A stretch of 64,000 bases of DNA, taken from positions 472,501-536,500 of the forward strand of contig NZ_CP030126.1 of assembly GCF_003568845.1 (NCBI RefSeq). Direction: 5' to 3'. The notes under the pieces are model-generated. The model was not told the DNA's origin, ran no database searches, and saw nothing but the letters and a program-made list of their open reading frames with translations. Position 1 is the stretch's first letter. Every line of letters begins with the position of its first letter. This document shows positions 15,250 to 25,215 of this stretch, in pieces. The stretch is from Indioceanicola profundi. GTDB lineage: Bacteria > Pseudomonadota > Alphaproteobacteria > Azospirillales > Azospirillaceae. The position numbers were made by a program, and so were the translations under genes.

Positions 15250-17913
15250 ATGCCTGATGCATTGCAGCCGCCGGCCTCCGTCAAGACCACCTGCCCCTAT
15301 TGCGGGGTCGGGTGCGGAATCCTGGCGACGCCGGGTCCGGATGGCGGCGTACGGGTTGAAGGCGATCCCGGCCACCCGGCGAATTTCGGCCGGCTCTGCT
15401 CCAAGGGATCGGCGCTGGGCGAGACGGTGGATTTGTCGGGCCGGCTGCTGCACCCGATGGTGAAGGGCAAGCGCACGGGCTGGGATCAGGCGCTGGAACT
15501 GGTTGCCGACACCTTCGCCCGCACCATCGCGGAGCATGGGCCCGACAGCGTCGCCTTCTACGTCTCCGGCCAGATTCTGACGGAGGATTATTACGTCGCC
15601 AACAAGCTGATGAAGGGCTTCATCGGCTCCGCCAACATCGACACCAATTCCCGCCTCTGCATGGCTTCGACCGTGGCCGGGCACCGGCGGGCCTTCGGGG
15701 CCGATGTGGTGCCGGGTTGCTATGAGGATCTGGAGCAGGCGGATACGATCGTGCTCGTCGGCTCCAACCTGATGTGGTGCCATCCGGTGCTGTTCCAGCG
15801 CATCCAGGCGGCGCGCGAGGCGCGGCCGGGGATGAAGCTGGTGGTGGTCGATCCGCGCCGCACCCAGACGGCTGCGGCGGCCGACCTGCATCTGCCGCTG
15901 GCCCCGGACAGCGACACCGCCCTGTTCAACGGGCTGCTGACCCACCTGCACGAGGCCGGCCTGACCGACAGCGCCTTCGTGGAGGCGCATACCGCCGGCC
16001 TGGATGCGGCGCTGGAAGCGGCCCGGCTGAACCTGGGCCGAGTGGCCGAGCTGACGGGGCTCGCCGCAGAGCGGATCGCCGATTTCTACCGGCTCTGGGC
16101 CGGGACGGAGAAGGTGGTCACCGTCTTCTCCCAGGGCGTCAACCAGTCCGGTCACGGTACCGACAAGGTCAACGCCATCATCAACTGCCATCTGCTGACC
16201 GGCCGCATCTCCCGGCCCGGCATGGGCCCGCTCTCCGTCACCGGCCAGCCCAACGCCATGGGCGGGCGGGAGGTCGGCGGGCTCGCCAACCAGCTTGCCG
16301 CGCATCTGACGCTGGAGGAGCCAACGGACAGGGAACTGGTGCGCCAGGCCTGGAATGCCCCCCGCATGGCGGATAAGGCCGGGCTGAAGGCCGTCGACCT
16401 GTTCCAGGGCATTGCCGACGGACGGGTCAAGGCCGTCTGGATCATGGGCACCAACCCGGTGGACAGCATGCCGGCGGCGGATGCCGTGCGGGCGGGGTTG
16501 GCGGATTGCCCCTTCGTCGTCGTCTCCGACGTGATGGCGGAGACGGACACCACCCTGCATGCCGATGTGCTGCTGCCCGCCGCCGGCTGGGGGGAGAAGG
16601 ACGGCACCGTCACCAATTCCGAACGCCGCATCTCCCGCCAGCGCGCCTTCCTGCCGCTGCCGGGGGAGGCGCGGCCGGACTGGTGGATCATCACCCAGGT
16701 GGCCCGCCGCATGGGCTTCGCCGACCAGTTCGCCTATGGGAGCCAGGCCGACATCTTCCGGGAATATGCGGCCCTGACCGCGCTGGCCGCCGCCAGCCGC
16801 CAGCGCCCGTTAGATATCGGTGCTATGGCCGGGCTGGACGATGCCGGCTATGCCGGGCTGGAGCCGGTGCAGTGGCCGGTTCGCTCGAGCGGTGCTGCCG
16901 ACGCGACTAGGCTGTTCGCCGATGGCCGTTTCGCGACGCTGGACGGCCGCGCCCGCTTCGTGCCCACCTGCGTGGTGCGTCCGGAAAGCCTGCCCGTCGC
17001 CCGTCCGTTGGTGCTGAACACCGGCCGCATCCGCGACCAGTGGCACACCATGACCCGCACGGGCAAATCCCCGCGCCTGTCGCAACATTTGGCGGAGCCC
17101 TTCCTGGAAATCCATCCTGACGACGCGGCGGCGGCCGGCATCGTGCCCGCGGGCATCGTCCGGGTGGAAAGCGATCATGGGGAGGCGCTGCTGCGCGCCC
17201 TGGTGACCGACACGGCCCGGCGGGGCAGCGTCTTCGCGCCCATGCACTGGACCGACCGCTACAGTGCCAAGGGCAGGATCGACGCCGTGGTGGCCCCCCG
17301 CACCGATCCGGTTTCCGGCCAGCCGGCGCTGAAGAACACGGCCGTGACGGTCACGCCGGCACCGATGGCCTGGTACGGCTTCGCCGTGCTGAACCGGGAA
17401 CCGCTTGAGCTGGCGGCCGATTATTGGGCCAAGGCCCGCACGCGCAAGGGCTGGCGGGTGGAGCTGGCCGGCGTGGCCGTGCCGGCGGACTGGCTGGCCT
17501 TCGCGGAGCGGCTGTTCGGGGATGGGCAGGGGGAGATCGTGTCATATGGCGATCCCGCCACCGGCCGGCACCGCTTCGCCCTGGTCGGGGCGGACGGTGT
17601 CGAGGCCGTGCTGTTCCTGGCGCCCGAACCGGTGACCGTGGCCCGCACCTGGGTGGTGGACCTGATGTCCCAGCCCGGCGCGGATATCCGCCAGCTTCTG
17701 GCCGGGCGGCCGGGCAAGGCGGGGGCGGATCGCGGGGCCATCGTCTGCGCCTGCTTCGATGTCGGGGCCAAGCAGATCGCGCAGGCGGCGGCGGAGGGCT
17801 GCGAAACCGTTGACGCCGTCGGCAAGCGCCTGCGCGCCGGGACCAATTGCGGCTCCTGCCGCACGGAAATCGGAAGGATTCTCACGCATGCAAAGCCCGC
17901 GCACGCCCAGTGA
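15250..17913 (+). CDS. nasA: assimilatory nitrate reductase catalytic subunit
   Basis: The 887-residue molybdopterin enzyme reduces nitrate to nitrite in the cytoplasm. The N-terminus has a [4Fe-4S] motif CPYCGVGC with the fourth Cys in LCSKGSALG. The middle holds Mo-bisMGD-binding regions (SANIDTNSRLCMAS, MGTNPVDSMP, ERRISRQR). A C-terminal BFD-like [2Fe-2S] domain (residues ~833-880, CACFD and CGSC) probably passes electrons from the reductase partner. No separate NasC-type NAD(P)H reductase gene is visible nearby, so the donor may be encoded elsewhere. Confidence 0.95.
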   Translation: MPDALQPPASVKTTCPYCGVGCGILATPGPDGGVRVEGDPGHPANFGRLCSKGSALGETVDLSGRLLHPMVKGKRTGWDQALELVADTFARTIAEHGPDSVAFYVSGQILTEDYYVANKLMKGFIGSANIDTNSRLCMASTVAGHRRAFGADVVPGCYEDLEQADTIVLVGSNLMWCHPVLFQRIQAAREARPGMKLVVVDPRRTQTAAAADLHLPLAPDSDTALFNGLLTHLHEAGLTDSAFVEAHTAGLDAALEAARLNLGRVAELTGLAAERIADFYRLWAGTEKVVTVFSQGVNQSGHGTDKVNAIINCHLLTGRISRPGMGPLSVTGQPNAMGGREVGGLANQLAAHLTLEEPTDRELVRQAWNAPRMADKAGLKAVDLFQGIADGRVKAVWIMGTNPVDSMPAADAVRAGLADCPFVVVSDVMAETDTTLHADVLLPAAGWGEKDGTVTNSERRISRQRAFLPLPGEARPDWWIITQVARRMGFADQFAYGSQADIFREYAALTALAAASRQRPLDIGAMAGLDDAGYAGLEPVQWPVRSSGAADATRLFADGRFATLDGRARFVPTCVVRPESLPVARPLVLNTGRIRDQWHTMTRTGKSPRLSQHLAEPFLEIHPDDAAAAGIVPAGIVRVESDHGEALLRALVTDTARRGSVFAPMHWTDRYSAKGRIDAVVAPRTDPVSGQPALKNTAVTVTPAPMAWYGFAVLNREPLELAADYWAKARTRKGWRVELAGVAVPADWLAFAERLFGDGQGEIVSYGDPATGRHRFALVGADGVEAVLFLAPEPVTVARTWVVDLMSQPGADIRQLLAGRPGKAGADRGAIVCACFDVGAKQIAQAAAEGCETVDAVGKRLRAGTNCGSCRTEIGRILTHAKPAHAQ

Positions 17914-19336
17914 GGCCGCTCCCGCCCGGATGGCGCCGCTGGCACGCCTGCCGGTCTTCCTGGACCTGAACGGCCGCCGCGCCATCATCGGCGGCGGCGG
18001 AGCGCCCGCGGCCTGGAAGGCGGAGCTGCTGGCCGCGGCCGGGGCGGAGGTGCATGTCTTCGCCGCCGAGCCGGGGGCGGAGATGGCCGCACTGCCCGGC
18101 ATCGCCCTGCACCACCGCGCCATCGTGCCGGCGGACCTGGAGGACGCCGCCATCCTGGTGGCGGACGCCGAGGAGGATGGGGAGGCCGCCTCCCTCTACG
18201 CCATGGCAAAGGCGGCCGGCGTGCCCTGCAACATCATCGACAGGCCGACCTTCTGCGACTTCACCTTCGGCGCCATCGTCAACCGCAGCCCGGTGGTGGT
18301 CGGCATCACCACGGACGGGGCGGCCCCTATCCTGGGCCAGACCATCCGCCGCCGGATCGAGACGCTGCTGCCCCCGGCGCTGGGCGGCTGGACCGCGGCG
18401 GCGAAGGCCTTGCGCGGCCTGATCGCCAAGGCCGTTCCGGACAAGCAGGCCCGCCGCGCGGCTTGGGAGCGGTTCGCCGACCTCGCCATTACCGCCCGCG
18501 GCGCGGCGCCCGGACCCGAGGAGCTGCTGGCCAGGATCACCGAAGGAACGGACAGCGCCACGGGCGGCCGGGTCACCCTGGTCGGGGCCGGGCCGGGCGA
18601 TGCCGAGCTGCTGACCCTGAAGGCCGTCCGTGCCCTGCAGTCGGCGGATGTGATCCTGTTCGACGATCTGGTCAGCGCGGAGGTTCTGGAGCTGGCCCGG
18701 CGCGAGGCCAAGCGCATGGTGGTGGGCAAGCGCGGCGGGCGGGAATCCTGCTCCCAGGCCGACATCAACGCGCTGATGCTCCAGCTCGCCCGGCAGGGCA
18801 AGCATGTGGTGCGGCTGAAGTCCGGCGACCCGATGATCTTCGGCCGGGCCGGGGAGGAGATCGAGACGCTGGAGAATGCCGGGATACCGGTGGAGGTGGT
18901 TCCCGGCATCACGGCGGCCCTGGCCGCGGCCTCACGCCTCGGCGTCTCCCTGACCCACCGGGATGCCGCGCAGTCGGTGCGCTTCCTGACGGGCCACAGC
19001 CGCAAGGGCGTGCTGCCGGAAGGGCTGGACTGGCGCGGGCTGGCCGATCCGGCCACGACGCTGATGGTCTATATGGGAGGACGCACGGCCAGCGAGGCGG
19101 CGGGCCGGCTGATCGCGGAGGGCCTGTCCGCGGATACCCCGGTGCGCATCGTCACCGCCGTGAGCCGGCCGAACGAGAAGGTGGAGCGGACCACCCTGGC
19201 CGGTCTACTGGAAACCAGCGTTCCGACGGACGATCCGGTCCTGATCGCCATCGGTCGGGCGCTCGCCCTTGGACGGCGGGAAGCCGGGGAGACTTTCGTG
19301 GAAGGGCAGGGGACTCAGCGCCGGATCAGGCGCTGA
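17888..19336 (+). CDS. cysG: siroheme synthase, fused CysG
   Basis: The 482-residue protein joins a precorrin-2 dehydrogenase/ferrochelatase domain (~15-220; [22 protein letters not shown]) to a uroporphyrinogen-III methyltransferase domain (~225-470; [34 protein letters not shown]). It makes siroheme, the nitrite reductase cofactor. Its start overlaps the end of nasA by 26 nt and is preceded by GGAAGGA; a start at 17930 is possible. Its end overlaps the convergent glycosyltransferase by 11 nt, so the nitrate operon has no space for a separate terminator. Confidence 0.93.
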
Positions 19337-20522
19337 GCTTCCAGGGCGCGCGGCGCTGCACGGCGGACCAGACCACCTCGGAGCTGCCGCGGTAGCCGCG
19401 CAGGGAGACGAGCTGGCCGGCGAAGCCGAAGCCGGTCTTCATGTCGCCCTCCGCGAACGCCTCCCGCGCCCGCCAGAGCAGGGGCTCGCTGATGATGCGG
19501 ACGGCCGCCTCGCCCAGCGGGCTGCTCTCGGCGAAGGAGCGCAGCCGGCGGCCGATGCCGGTGTTGGTCAGCAATTCCTCACAGCCATATTTGGACATCA
19601 GGAAGCGCTTGCAGACCTGCGCCTCCGGCTCCGTCAGCGGCTCCTCGGGGGCCAGCCACAGGGCGCGGCCGAGATCGGCGAGGGCGAGGTCCCACTGCTT
19701 GCGCCGGGCCATGATGCAGGCGCGCTGCAACAGGGCGGCGCGGGTGCCGATCTGGGTCGGATAGGGCTCCATCCCCGCCGGGGTGAACTCGGTCAGGGGC
19801 ATTTCCGCATGCAGGTCGCGGAAGATCAGCCCGTCATAATGCATCCATTTCTCGAACTGCCGGTCGGCGGAGAACCGCTCCTGCTCCGACCCGCGGTCAC
19901 CCTCATGGATGCGCTGAAGGAAGACCACATGGGGGACATGCACCCCTTCGAACCGGCGGGCCAGCCGGATCGCCATCTCGTAATCCTGTGAGCGCACCAG
20001 ATCGGTCCGGAACGGGCCGACGGCCTCGAAGGCCGACTTGCGCACCAGCATGGCGTTCTGGAACAGGAAGAAATCCTCCATCAGCGTCAGGCGCAGATGG
20101 TTCTCCCCGATCTCCGGCCAATAGCCTGAGTCCAGGACTTCCGGTTTTCCTGTCGCGGGATCGACCTGGAAACGTCTGTACTCGCCGAAGCTGAAGCCGG
20201 CCGAGTTGCCGCGTAGGGCGTCCAGCAGGCGCTCCGCCCCTTCCGGAACCGGCAGGTCGTCGTCGTCGCAGATCCAGATGAACTCGCCCGAGGCGTTGGC
20301 GATGCCCAGGTTCAGCGCCGCGGACTTCCCGCTGTTCTCCTGGCGCAGATAGCGGATCGGCCCGCTCAATCCGGCAACACGCTCCGCCGTATCATCCGAG
20401 GAACCATCGTCGACGATGACAATTTCCTTTACCGGAACTGTCTGACCCATCAGGGCGTCAACAACCCCGACCAGCAGCTCTGACCGGTTGAAGGTCGGGA
20501 TGACGACGGAAATCTGTGCCAT
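19326..20522 (-). CDS. family 2 glycosyltransferase
   Basis: The 398-residue protein has an N-terminal GT-A domain (residues ~1-230): [26 protein letters not shown] and a DDDD box in the metal-binding position. The C-terminal ~170 residues are helical and unassigned. It would transfer a sugar from a nucleotide donor in the cytoplasm. It lies downstream of the GT61 and ABC genes on the same strand with a 144-bp gap, so it may be the last gene of a small glycan cluster. Donor and acceptor are not predictable. Confidence 0.88.
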
Positions 20523-20666
20523 TGAATGGAAACCTCACGCTTCCCGATCTGCTGCGGTGACCGACCGCTTAGGCCGACGTGTGAACGATGGATTAATACT
20601 ACCAGTTCCGTGACCTTTTTCGGCGTTGCAGCAGAACCCGGACGAAGGATATGCGGACGGATGTAA

Positions 20667-21926
20667 TCAGGACACCTCCTCAAGGCTGCCCAGCACCGCC
20701 GCTACCGAAGCGGGATCGACGACAAGATCCTGGTCGAGCGGATGACCGGGCCCGATGCCAGCGCCCCGGATCAGCCAGTAACCAAGCCCCATGGCGCTGG
20801 CCAAGGCATAGAAGTTCGGATTGGGGTAGGAGAGATCGGCGATCTCCACAACCTGGGAACCGGCTGGGCAGAACATCATGTTGGTCAGGCCGGCGCCGTG
20901 CGGAGCCAGCAGCACGGCGGTCTCGGACATCAGTCGCACCTGGGCATCGAACGCCAGCTCTTCCATGAGGACGCGTTCGAACCCAGCCTTCTCCAGCATG
21001 GGCCATAGCTCCGCCTCATTGACCAAGCGGCGTCCTCGGGACTTGGCGCGGCTTATGAAGACGCGCCGCCAGGGGCTGGGCGGCGTTTCACCCACCAGGG
21101 CCGCACGCACCGGGCGCAGCAGTTCGGGCCTGAAGCGGTCTGTGCCGAGGACGGTCAACTCCTCCACCTCCAGCGGAACGTCGGGATCGAACGTCCTGAA
21201 CTCGGCAGGGTCCAGTCCAAGCAGGCGGAGCGAGGCGTCGATGGCGGCATTCCGCCGCTTGGGCAGCATCACATGCTCCAGCCCGCCCAACTCCTTCAGC
21301 AGGCACAGCTTCGGCAGATGCGCGGTCAGCCAGTGGGAATGGTTGTGATAGACCCGCTCGGCGATCCAGGTGGCGCGTTCAACGCGCAGGGGCCGGCGGC
21401 CGCGCCGCAGCGCCTTTCCGTGACCGGGACGGAAGACGATTTCCCGAAGGTGCAGACCCCTGCCATCGCGGTTCAGGATGCCGGGATAGAAGTTGTTCTT
21501 TTCGCCTTCCGTATAGAAGGCCATCCGGCAGTCCGGCAGGGTTGCGATGAAGGTCTCCAGCGACCGCCGGGCGGGCACATCGTGGAAGGAATAACCCCAC
21601 CAGCCTGGGTCCGCCGGTAGCTCGTCCAGATCCCGGACGTTACGAGGCAAGGGATTCCGGGCCACCGACTCTGGATGGATCGTCCGAAAGCTGCCCGCGG
21701 AGCAATCCACCGCGCCGGCGGAGGGGATTTCGGCGCCATGGCGGGCGAAATAGCCCCGCACTGTTTCCTTGGGCGCCCACCGATAGCCCAGCCATCCGGC
21801 CGGCAGGCCGTGTTCCACCAAGCGTTCCGGCAGCCGGTTCAGATGCCAGCGGAATTTCCAGAACAGACGTCTGAACGCCTCGTCGATGCCCTCTCTGGGG
21901 CTGGTGTGCCGGCTTGTCAGAGTCAT
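20667..21926 (-). CDS. family 61 glycosyltransferase
   Basis: The 419-residue protein resembles GT61 (DUF563) enzymes. The conserved C-terminal part reads VFISRAKSRGRRLVNEAEL, then LLAPHGAGLTNMMFCPAGS, then EIADLSYPNPNFYALASAMG. GT61 members transfer pentoses or hexoses in plant and bacterial glycans. I chose the ATG at 21926 because GGAGGA stands 8 nt before it. It lies between the GT2 gene and the ABC flippase gene, all on the minus strand. Confidence 0.85.
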   Translation of the reverse strand: MTLTSRHTSPREGIDEAFRRLFWKFRWHLNRLPERLVEHGLPAGWLGYRWAPKETVRGYFARHGAEIPSAGAVDCSAGSFRTIHPESVARNPLPRNVRDLDELPADPGWWGYSFHDVPARRSLETFIATLPDCRMAFYTEGEKNNFYPGILNRDGRGLHLREIVFRPGHGKALRRGRRPLRVERATWIAERVYHNHSHWLTAHLPKLCLLKELGGLEHVMLPKRRNAAIDASLRLLGLDPAEFRTFDPDVPLEVEELTVLGTDRFRPELLRPVRAALVGETPPSPWRRVFISRAKSRGRRLVNEAELWPMLEKAGFERVLMEELAFDAQVRLMSETAVLLAPHGAGLTNMMFCPAGSQVVEIADLSYPNPNFYALASAMGLGYWLIRGAGIGPGHPLDQDLVVDPASVAAVLGSLEEVS

Positions 21927-22038
21927 CCCGCAATTCCTCCGCTGTTTCCGGGGCCTCCTTTTGCCCGTTTTGTTCGATTCCAGAAATTGTCGGAGCGGCC
22001 GCGCCCGCATGGCCGCTTCGACAGTTGCCCGTCGCCTG

Positions 22039-23838
22039 TCAGCCGGACGACATCAGCCGGAAGTCGGCGTGCCTGTTCTCAAGCTCATCATAATTCCCTG
22101 CCGCATCGATCTGGCCGGCTTTGAGGAAGTAGAGCGTGTCGCAATTGCGCACGGTGGTCAGGCGGTGGGCGATCATGATCACGGTGCGCCGTCCCTTCAG
22201 CGCCTCGACCGCGGCGATGATCGCCCGCTCCGTCGCGTTGTCCAGGGCGGAGGTCGCCTCGTCCAGGATCAGCACCTCCGGATCGTGGTAGAGCGCGCGG
22301 GCGATGCCGATGCGCTGCCGCTCGCCGCCGGACAGGCGCACGCCGCCTTCGCCAATCTGCTCGTCCAGGCCGTTCGGCTGCTTCTCGACGAAGGCCTCAA
22401 GCTGGGCAAGGCGGATGGCGACCCGCAGGGCTTCCTCATCGACATCCTTGTCGTCGATGCCGAGCGCGATGTTGCGCCGGATCGTGTCGTCGAGCAGGTA
22501 GATGGACTGCGGCACGTACCCGATGCTGCGCTGCCAGGAGTTGATGTTCTGGCGAATGTCGGTGCCGTCCACCAGGACGCGGCCTTTCTCCGGCGTCAGG
22601 AGGCCAAGGATCATGTCCACCAGCGTCGACTTGCCAGCGCCCGTGCTGCCGACGAAACCCACCGCCGATCCCGCCGGAATGGTCAGGGAAATGCCGCGCA
22701 GGGCATAGTCCGGGGCATTCTCGTGCCGGTACCAGATATTCTCCAGCTCGATGGACTGGTCCAGCCGCCGGGGCGGGGGAAGTTGGGAGGCCGGCAGGTT
22801 GCGCCAGGGCAGGCCCTTGCCCTCGAGCAGCTTCAGATCGTCATAAACCGGATCGACCGACACTGCGCTGTAGCGCAGGGCCGTCAGGTGGGTCATCGCC
22901 GATCCGATGGTCTGGCGCAGCCGGACCAGGCCGACGACGAAGAGGGACAGGGTGACCAGCACGGATTCCGTCGGGCGCTGCAGAAGCACCAGCGCCGCGG
23001 CGATGACCAGAAGGCCGGCGATGGCCGCGAACTCCGTCACCGGACCGACGGCCTTCTGGGTGAAGTTCTTGAACCGGACCACTCGCGCGATAGCCTCGAC
23101 CGTTTCCCCCACCTTGCGGGCGAAGAAATGCTCGCGGTTGAGGACGCGCGCTTCCTTGATGCTGCCGAAACCCTGGTACAGGGCCTGGACGAAGTTCTTC
23201 CGCTCCTCCTGCTCCTCCAGCCCGTAGCGCTTCAGCTTGGCGCTGACAGCCGATACGCCCAGACCGCCGATGGCGCCGAAGATCACCATCCACCAGAAGG
23301 TGATCCAGGGCTCGGCAATGAACAGGAATGCCAGCACCGCGACCAGGATCAGCGTGTGGGTCATCAGCTCGAGAATGGCGCCGATGACCTGATAGGCGAT
23401 GACGGTCGCCTCGCGGTCGATGTTGCGCAGCAGTTCCGAAGTGTTGCGGCGGATATGGAAGGTGAAGGGCGCCTGCATGTAGGCCTGCGTCAGCCGGCGG
23501 GCGAAATCGACGCGCCGGTTGGAGACATACTTCATCTGAACCCAGTAGTTCAGGATCAGATAGGCGTTCTTGACCGCGAACACGATCACCAGCGCCAACG
23601 CGCCCCAGACAACCAGCTTTTCCGTCGTGGTCAGGCCCAGGTTCTGCAGCATGTTGTAGAGCGCCGGGAATTGCGCCAGCTTGTCCGGATAGACGACGGC
23701 GCTGACAAAGGCCGGCACGGCGGCAACGCCCACCACCTCCAGCGCGGCGCCGGTAACCATCAGCACAAGCAGGATCATGCCATTGCGGCGGTCCCGGGGG
23801 CTGAGAAGCGAAATGAGGTTTTTGAGCTGATCCAGCAT
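22039..23838 (-). CDS. ABC transporter, PglK/MsbA-like lipid-oligosaccharide flippase
   Basis: The 599-residue half transporter has an N-terminal membrane domain (residues ~20-320, about six helices) and a C-terminal ATPase. Walker A GSTGAGKSTL is near 397, signature LSGGERQR near 502, followed by Walker B VLILDEATSAL. From memory, the N-terminal sequence resembles PglK, which flips lipid-linked oligosaccharides. It probably works as a homodimer. The downstream glycosyltransferases support a glycolipid or glycan-precursor substrate. A longer upstream reading frame is low-quality arginine-rich sequence, so I start at the ATG at 23838. Confidence 0.85.
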   Translation of the reverse strand: MLDQLKNLISLLSPRDRRNGMILLVLMVTGAALEVVGVAAVPAFVSAVVYPDKLAQFPALYNMLQNLGLTTTEKLVVWGALALVIVFAVKNAYLILNYWVQMKYVSNRRVDFARRLTQAYMQAPFTFHIRRNTSELLRNIDREATVIAYQVIGAILELMTHTLILVAVLAFLFIAEPWITFWWMVIFGAIGGLGVSAVSAKLKRYGLEEQEERKNFVQALYQGFGSIKEARVLNREHFFARKVGETVEAIARVVRFKNFTQKAVGPVTEFAAIAGLLVIAAALVLLQRPTESVLVTLSLFVVGLVRLRQTIGSAMTHLTALRYSAVSVDPVYDDLKLLEGKGLPWRNLPASQLPPPRRLDQSIELENIWYRHENAPDYALRGISLTIPAGSAVGFVGSTGAGKSTLVDMILGLLTPEKGRVLVDGTDIRQNINSWQRSIGYVPQSIYLLDDTIRRNIALGIDDKDVDEEALRVAIRLAQLEAFVEKQPNGLDEQIGEGGVRLSGGERQRIGIARALYHDPEVLILDEATSALDNATERAIIAAVEALKGRRTVIMIAHRLTTVRNCDTLYFLKAGQIDAAGNYDELENRHADFRLMSSG

Positions 23839-24485
23839 AGTCGCGGTATTTCGTAGGCGGCGATGCCGCGGCACCTGCCTACGCCCTTTCCTTACTGTGG
23901 CGACGAACAGCCTATCCGGCTTCCAAACAGATCCTGGCCGGGGTCCCGGTTCCCGGACCCCCGGATGCCGCCGCTCAAGGCGGAGTCGGGCCGGCGGATC
24001 GCCCGCTTGATCCGATCCACAACAGCGGGCGGTGCAAACCTCCGCCGGCAGTGCCGGAACTTCCGGCCGCCGCGCGCGCCGCAACGATCCGCGCATGGTT
24101 GGCAGGAGCCAGCCGATCCGCAATGGGATGGAGCAGTTCGCAAGAGGCCATCTCGGGCAGTCATCCTCACCATGGGCCCGGCCGTCCGAGCGCGGGCAGG
24201 AGTCCGCAGCGCCCGGTCCAGCCCGTCGCCGCGTCAAGTGAACGCGGTCACGCCGCGGGAAGTTCCAGTGATTAGCCCGTCCGGGCGGGTGACATTATTG
24301 CTACGCAGCATAAGCTGGCGCGCCGTCCCCCGAGGGGAAGCGCCGTATACACCGGATCGTCCGGATTTCCTGTACCGCAAGGGGAGTAGGCGGGCGGTTT
24401 TCCTTGCCTCTCGGGGCACCCCGGCTGGCCGGGTATGCGCGCGCCGGAAGGGACGTTATGAATTGGGCATGGATAGTGAGGGCCC
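23839..24485. other. gene-free interval between the flippase and a response regulator
   Basis: No convincing coding region is seen in these 647 bases; open frames are arginine-rich and lack ribosome sites. The interval must hold the promoters of the leftward flippase cluster and the rightward response regulator. Short inverted repeats occur near 24357 (CCGGA-TCG-TCCGG) and 24418 (CCCGGC-TG-GCCGGG). None has a T tract or a clear promoter match. Confidence 0.5.
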
Positions 24486-24902
24486 ATGAAGATTCTGGTC
24501 GTCGAAGACGAAGAGCTGATCGCAATGACGGTGATCGACGCGCTGGAGGCGGCGGGCTTCAGCGCCGAACACGCCTCCGGCACGGATGAAGCCATCGCCC
24601 TTGCGGCTGTTACGCCATTCGATCTGGCGCTGGTCGATGCCCGGCTGGCCTATGGGGACAGCGGCATCGCCACCTGCCAGATCCTTCTAGAGAATTACAG
24701 CGTCCCGTCGCTGTTGGCCACGGGCCTGGATATTCCCGACCATGTCGGCAGCTTCGCCCTGGGCGTGCTGCACAAGCCCTTCACCGGCGAAGAGCTGGCA
24801 ACCACGGTGCGGGCTGTCGGCAAGCTGCTCTGCGGCGGAAATCCCGGTCAGCTTCCGGACCGGCTCGAGCTGTTCACGGATCGGCTCCGCCGGGTGAGCT
24901 GA
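24486..24902 (+). CDS. single-domain response regulator
   Basis: The 138-residue protein is a receiver domain alone. The acidic pocket is VVEDEE, the phosphoacceptor is the Asp in LVDARL near residue 52, and the conserved Lys is in LHKPF near 99. The last ~20 residues form a short tail. With no output domain it would act through protein contacts, for example in chemotaxis or a phosphorelay. No histidine kinase is adjacent. It is preceded by a gene-free stretch and followed by a hairpin and a possible peptide gene. Confidence 0.85.
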   Translation: MKILVVEDEELIAMTVIDALEAAGFSAEHASGTDEAIALAAVTPFDLALVDARLAYGDSGIATCQILLENYSVPSLLATGLDIPDHVGSFALGVLHKPFTGEELATTVRAVGKLLCGGNPGQLPDRLELFTDRLRRVS

Positions 24903-24961
24903 TAATCCATGCCCGGCGGCGGGCGTGATTTCCTGGGGTGGGTGCTGTTGCCAATCTCCTA

Positions 24962-24986
24962 GGCTCCGCGGTTTATCCGTGGAGCC
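24962..24986 (+). other. 10-bp hairpin upstream of a tiny ORF
   Basis: GGCTCCGCGG and CCGTGGAGCC pair fully (one G-U in RNA) around loop TTTAT. There is no T tract after it, so it is a poor intrinsic terminator. It lies 23 nt before the start of a possible 22-codon ORF with a good ribosome site. It may be a leader structure or an mRNA 3' end. Confidence 0.45.
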
Positions 24987-25009
24987 GGATGCAAATAGGA
25001 GATCTGGTG

Positions 25010-25078
25010 ATGCTCAGGCTATTGGGACGACTTTTCCTTCTTCGCAAGGTTCTTCGGATGGTGCGCCGCGGGCGGTAA
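25010..25078 (+). CDS. possible 22-residue cationic small protein
   Basis: The ORF reads MLRLLGRLFLLRKVLRMVRR plus Gly-Arg and a TAA stop. It has an AGGAGAT ribosome site 6 nt upstream. It contains eight arginines and one lysine alternating with leucine, valine and phenylalanine, so it could form an amphipathic helix at a membrane. It may equally be a leader peptide or chance. I do not recognise a family. It lies in the 313-bp gap between the response regulator and the flavoprotein gene. Confidence 0.35.
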   Translation: MLRLLGRLFLLRKVLRMVRRGR

Positions 25079-25215
25079 GCGCCGGGAACCGGGTGGCCGG
25101 CTTTCGTTGCGGTCGGATGCGCGGGGCCGTCGGCCGTCCATCCGGCATCCGGATATGCGTGGCAGGGCCGGATATGCGTGACAGGGGAGGTGTGCCGGAC
25201 TAAACACGGCGCACC

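Noticed and set aside
23863-24489. A 208-codon plus-strand frame in the gene-free region.
   Set aside because: Arginine- and proline-rich, no ribosome site, no recognisable fold, and it runs into the real response-regulator start.
24925-25203. A 92-codon frame between the response regulator and the flavoprotein.
   Set aside because: No ribosome site and shadow-like composition; the small ORF at 25010 in another frame has better signals.
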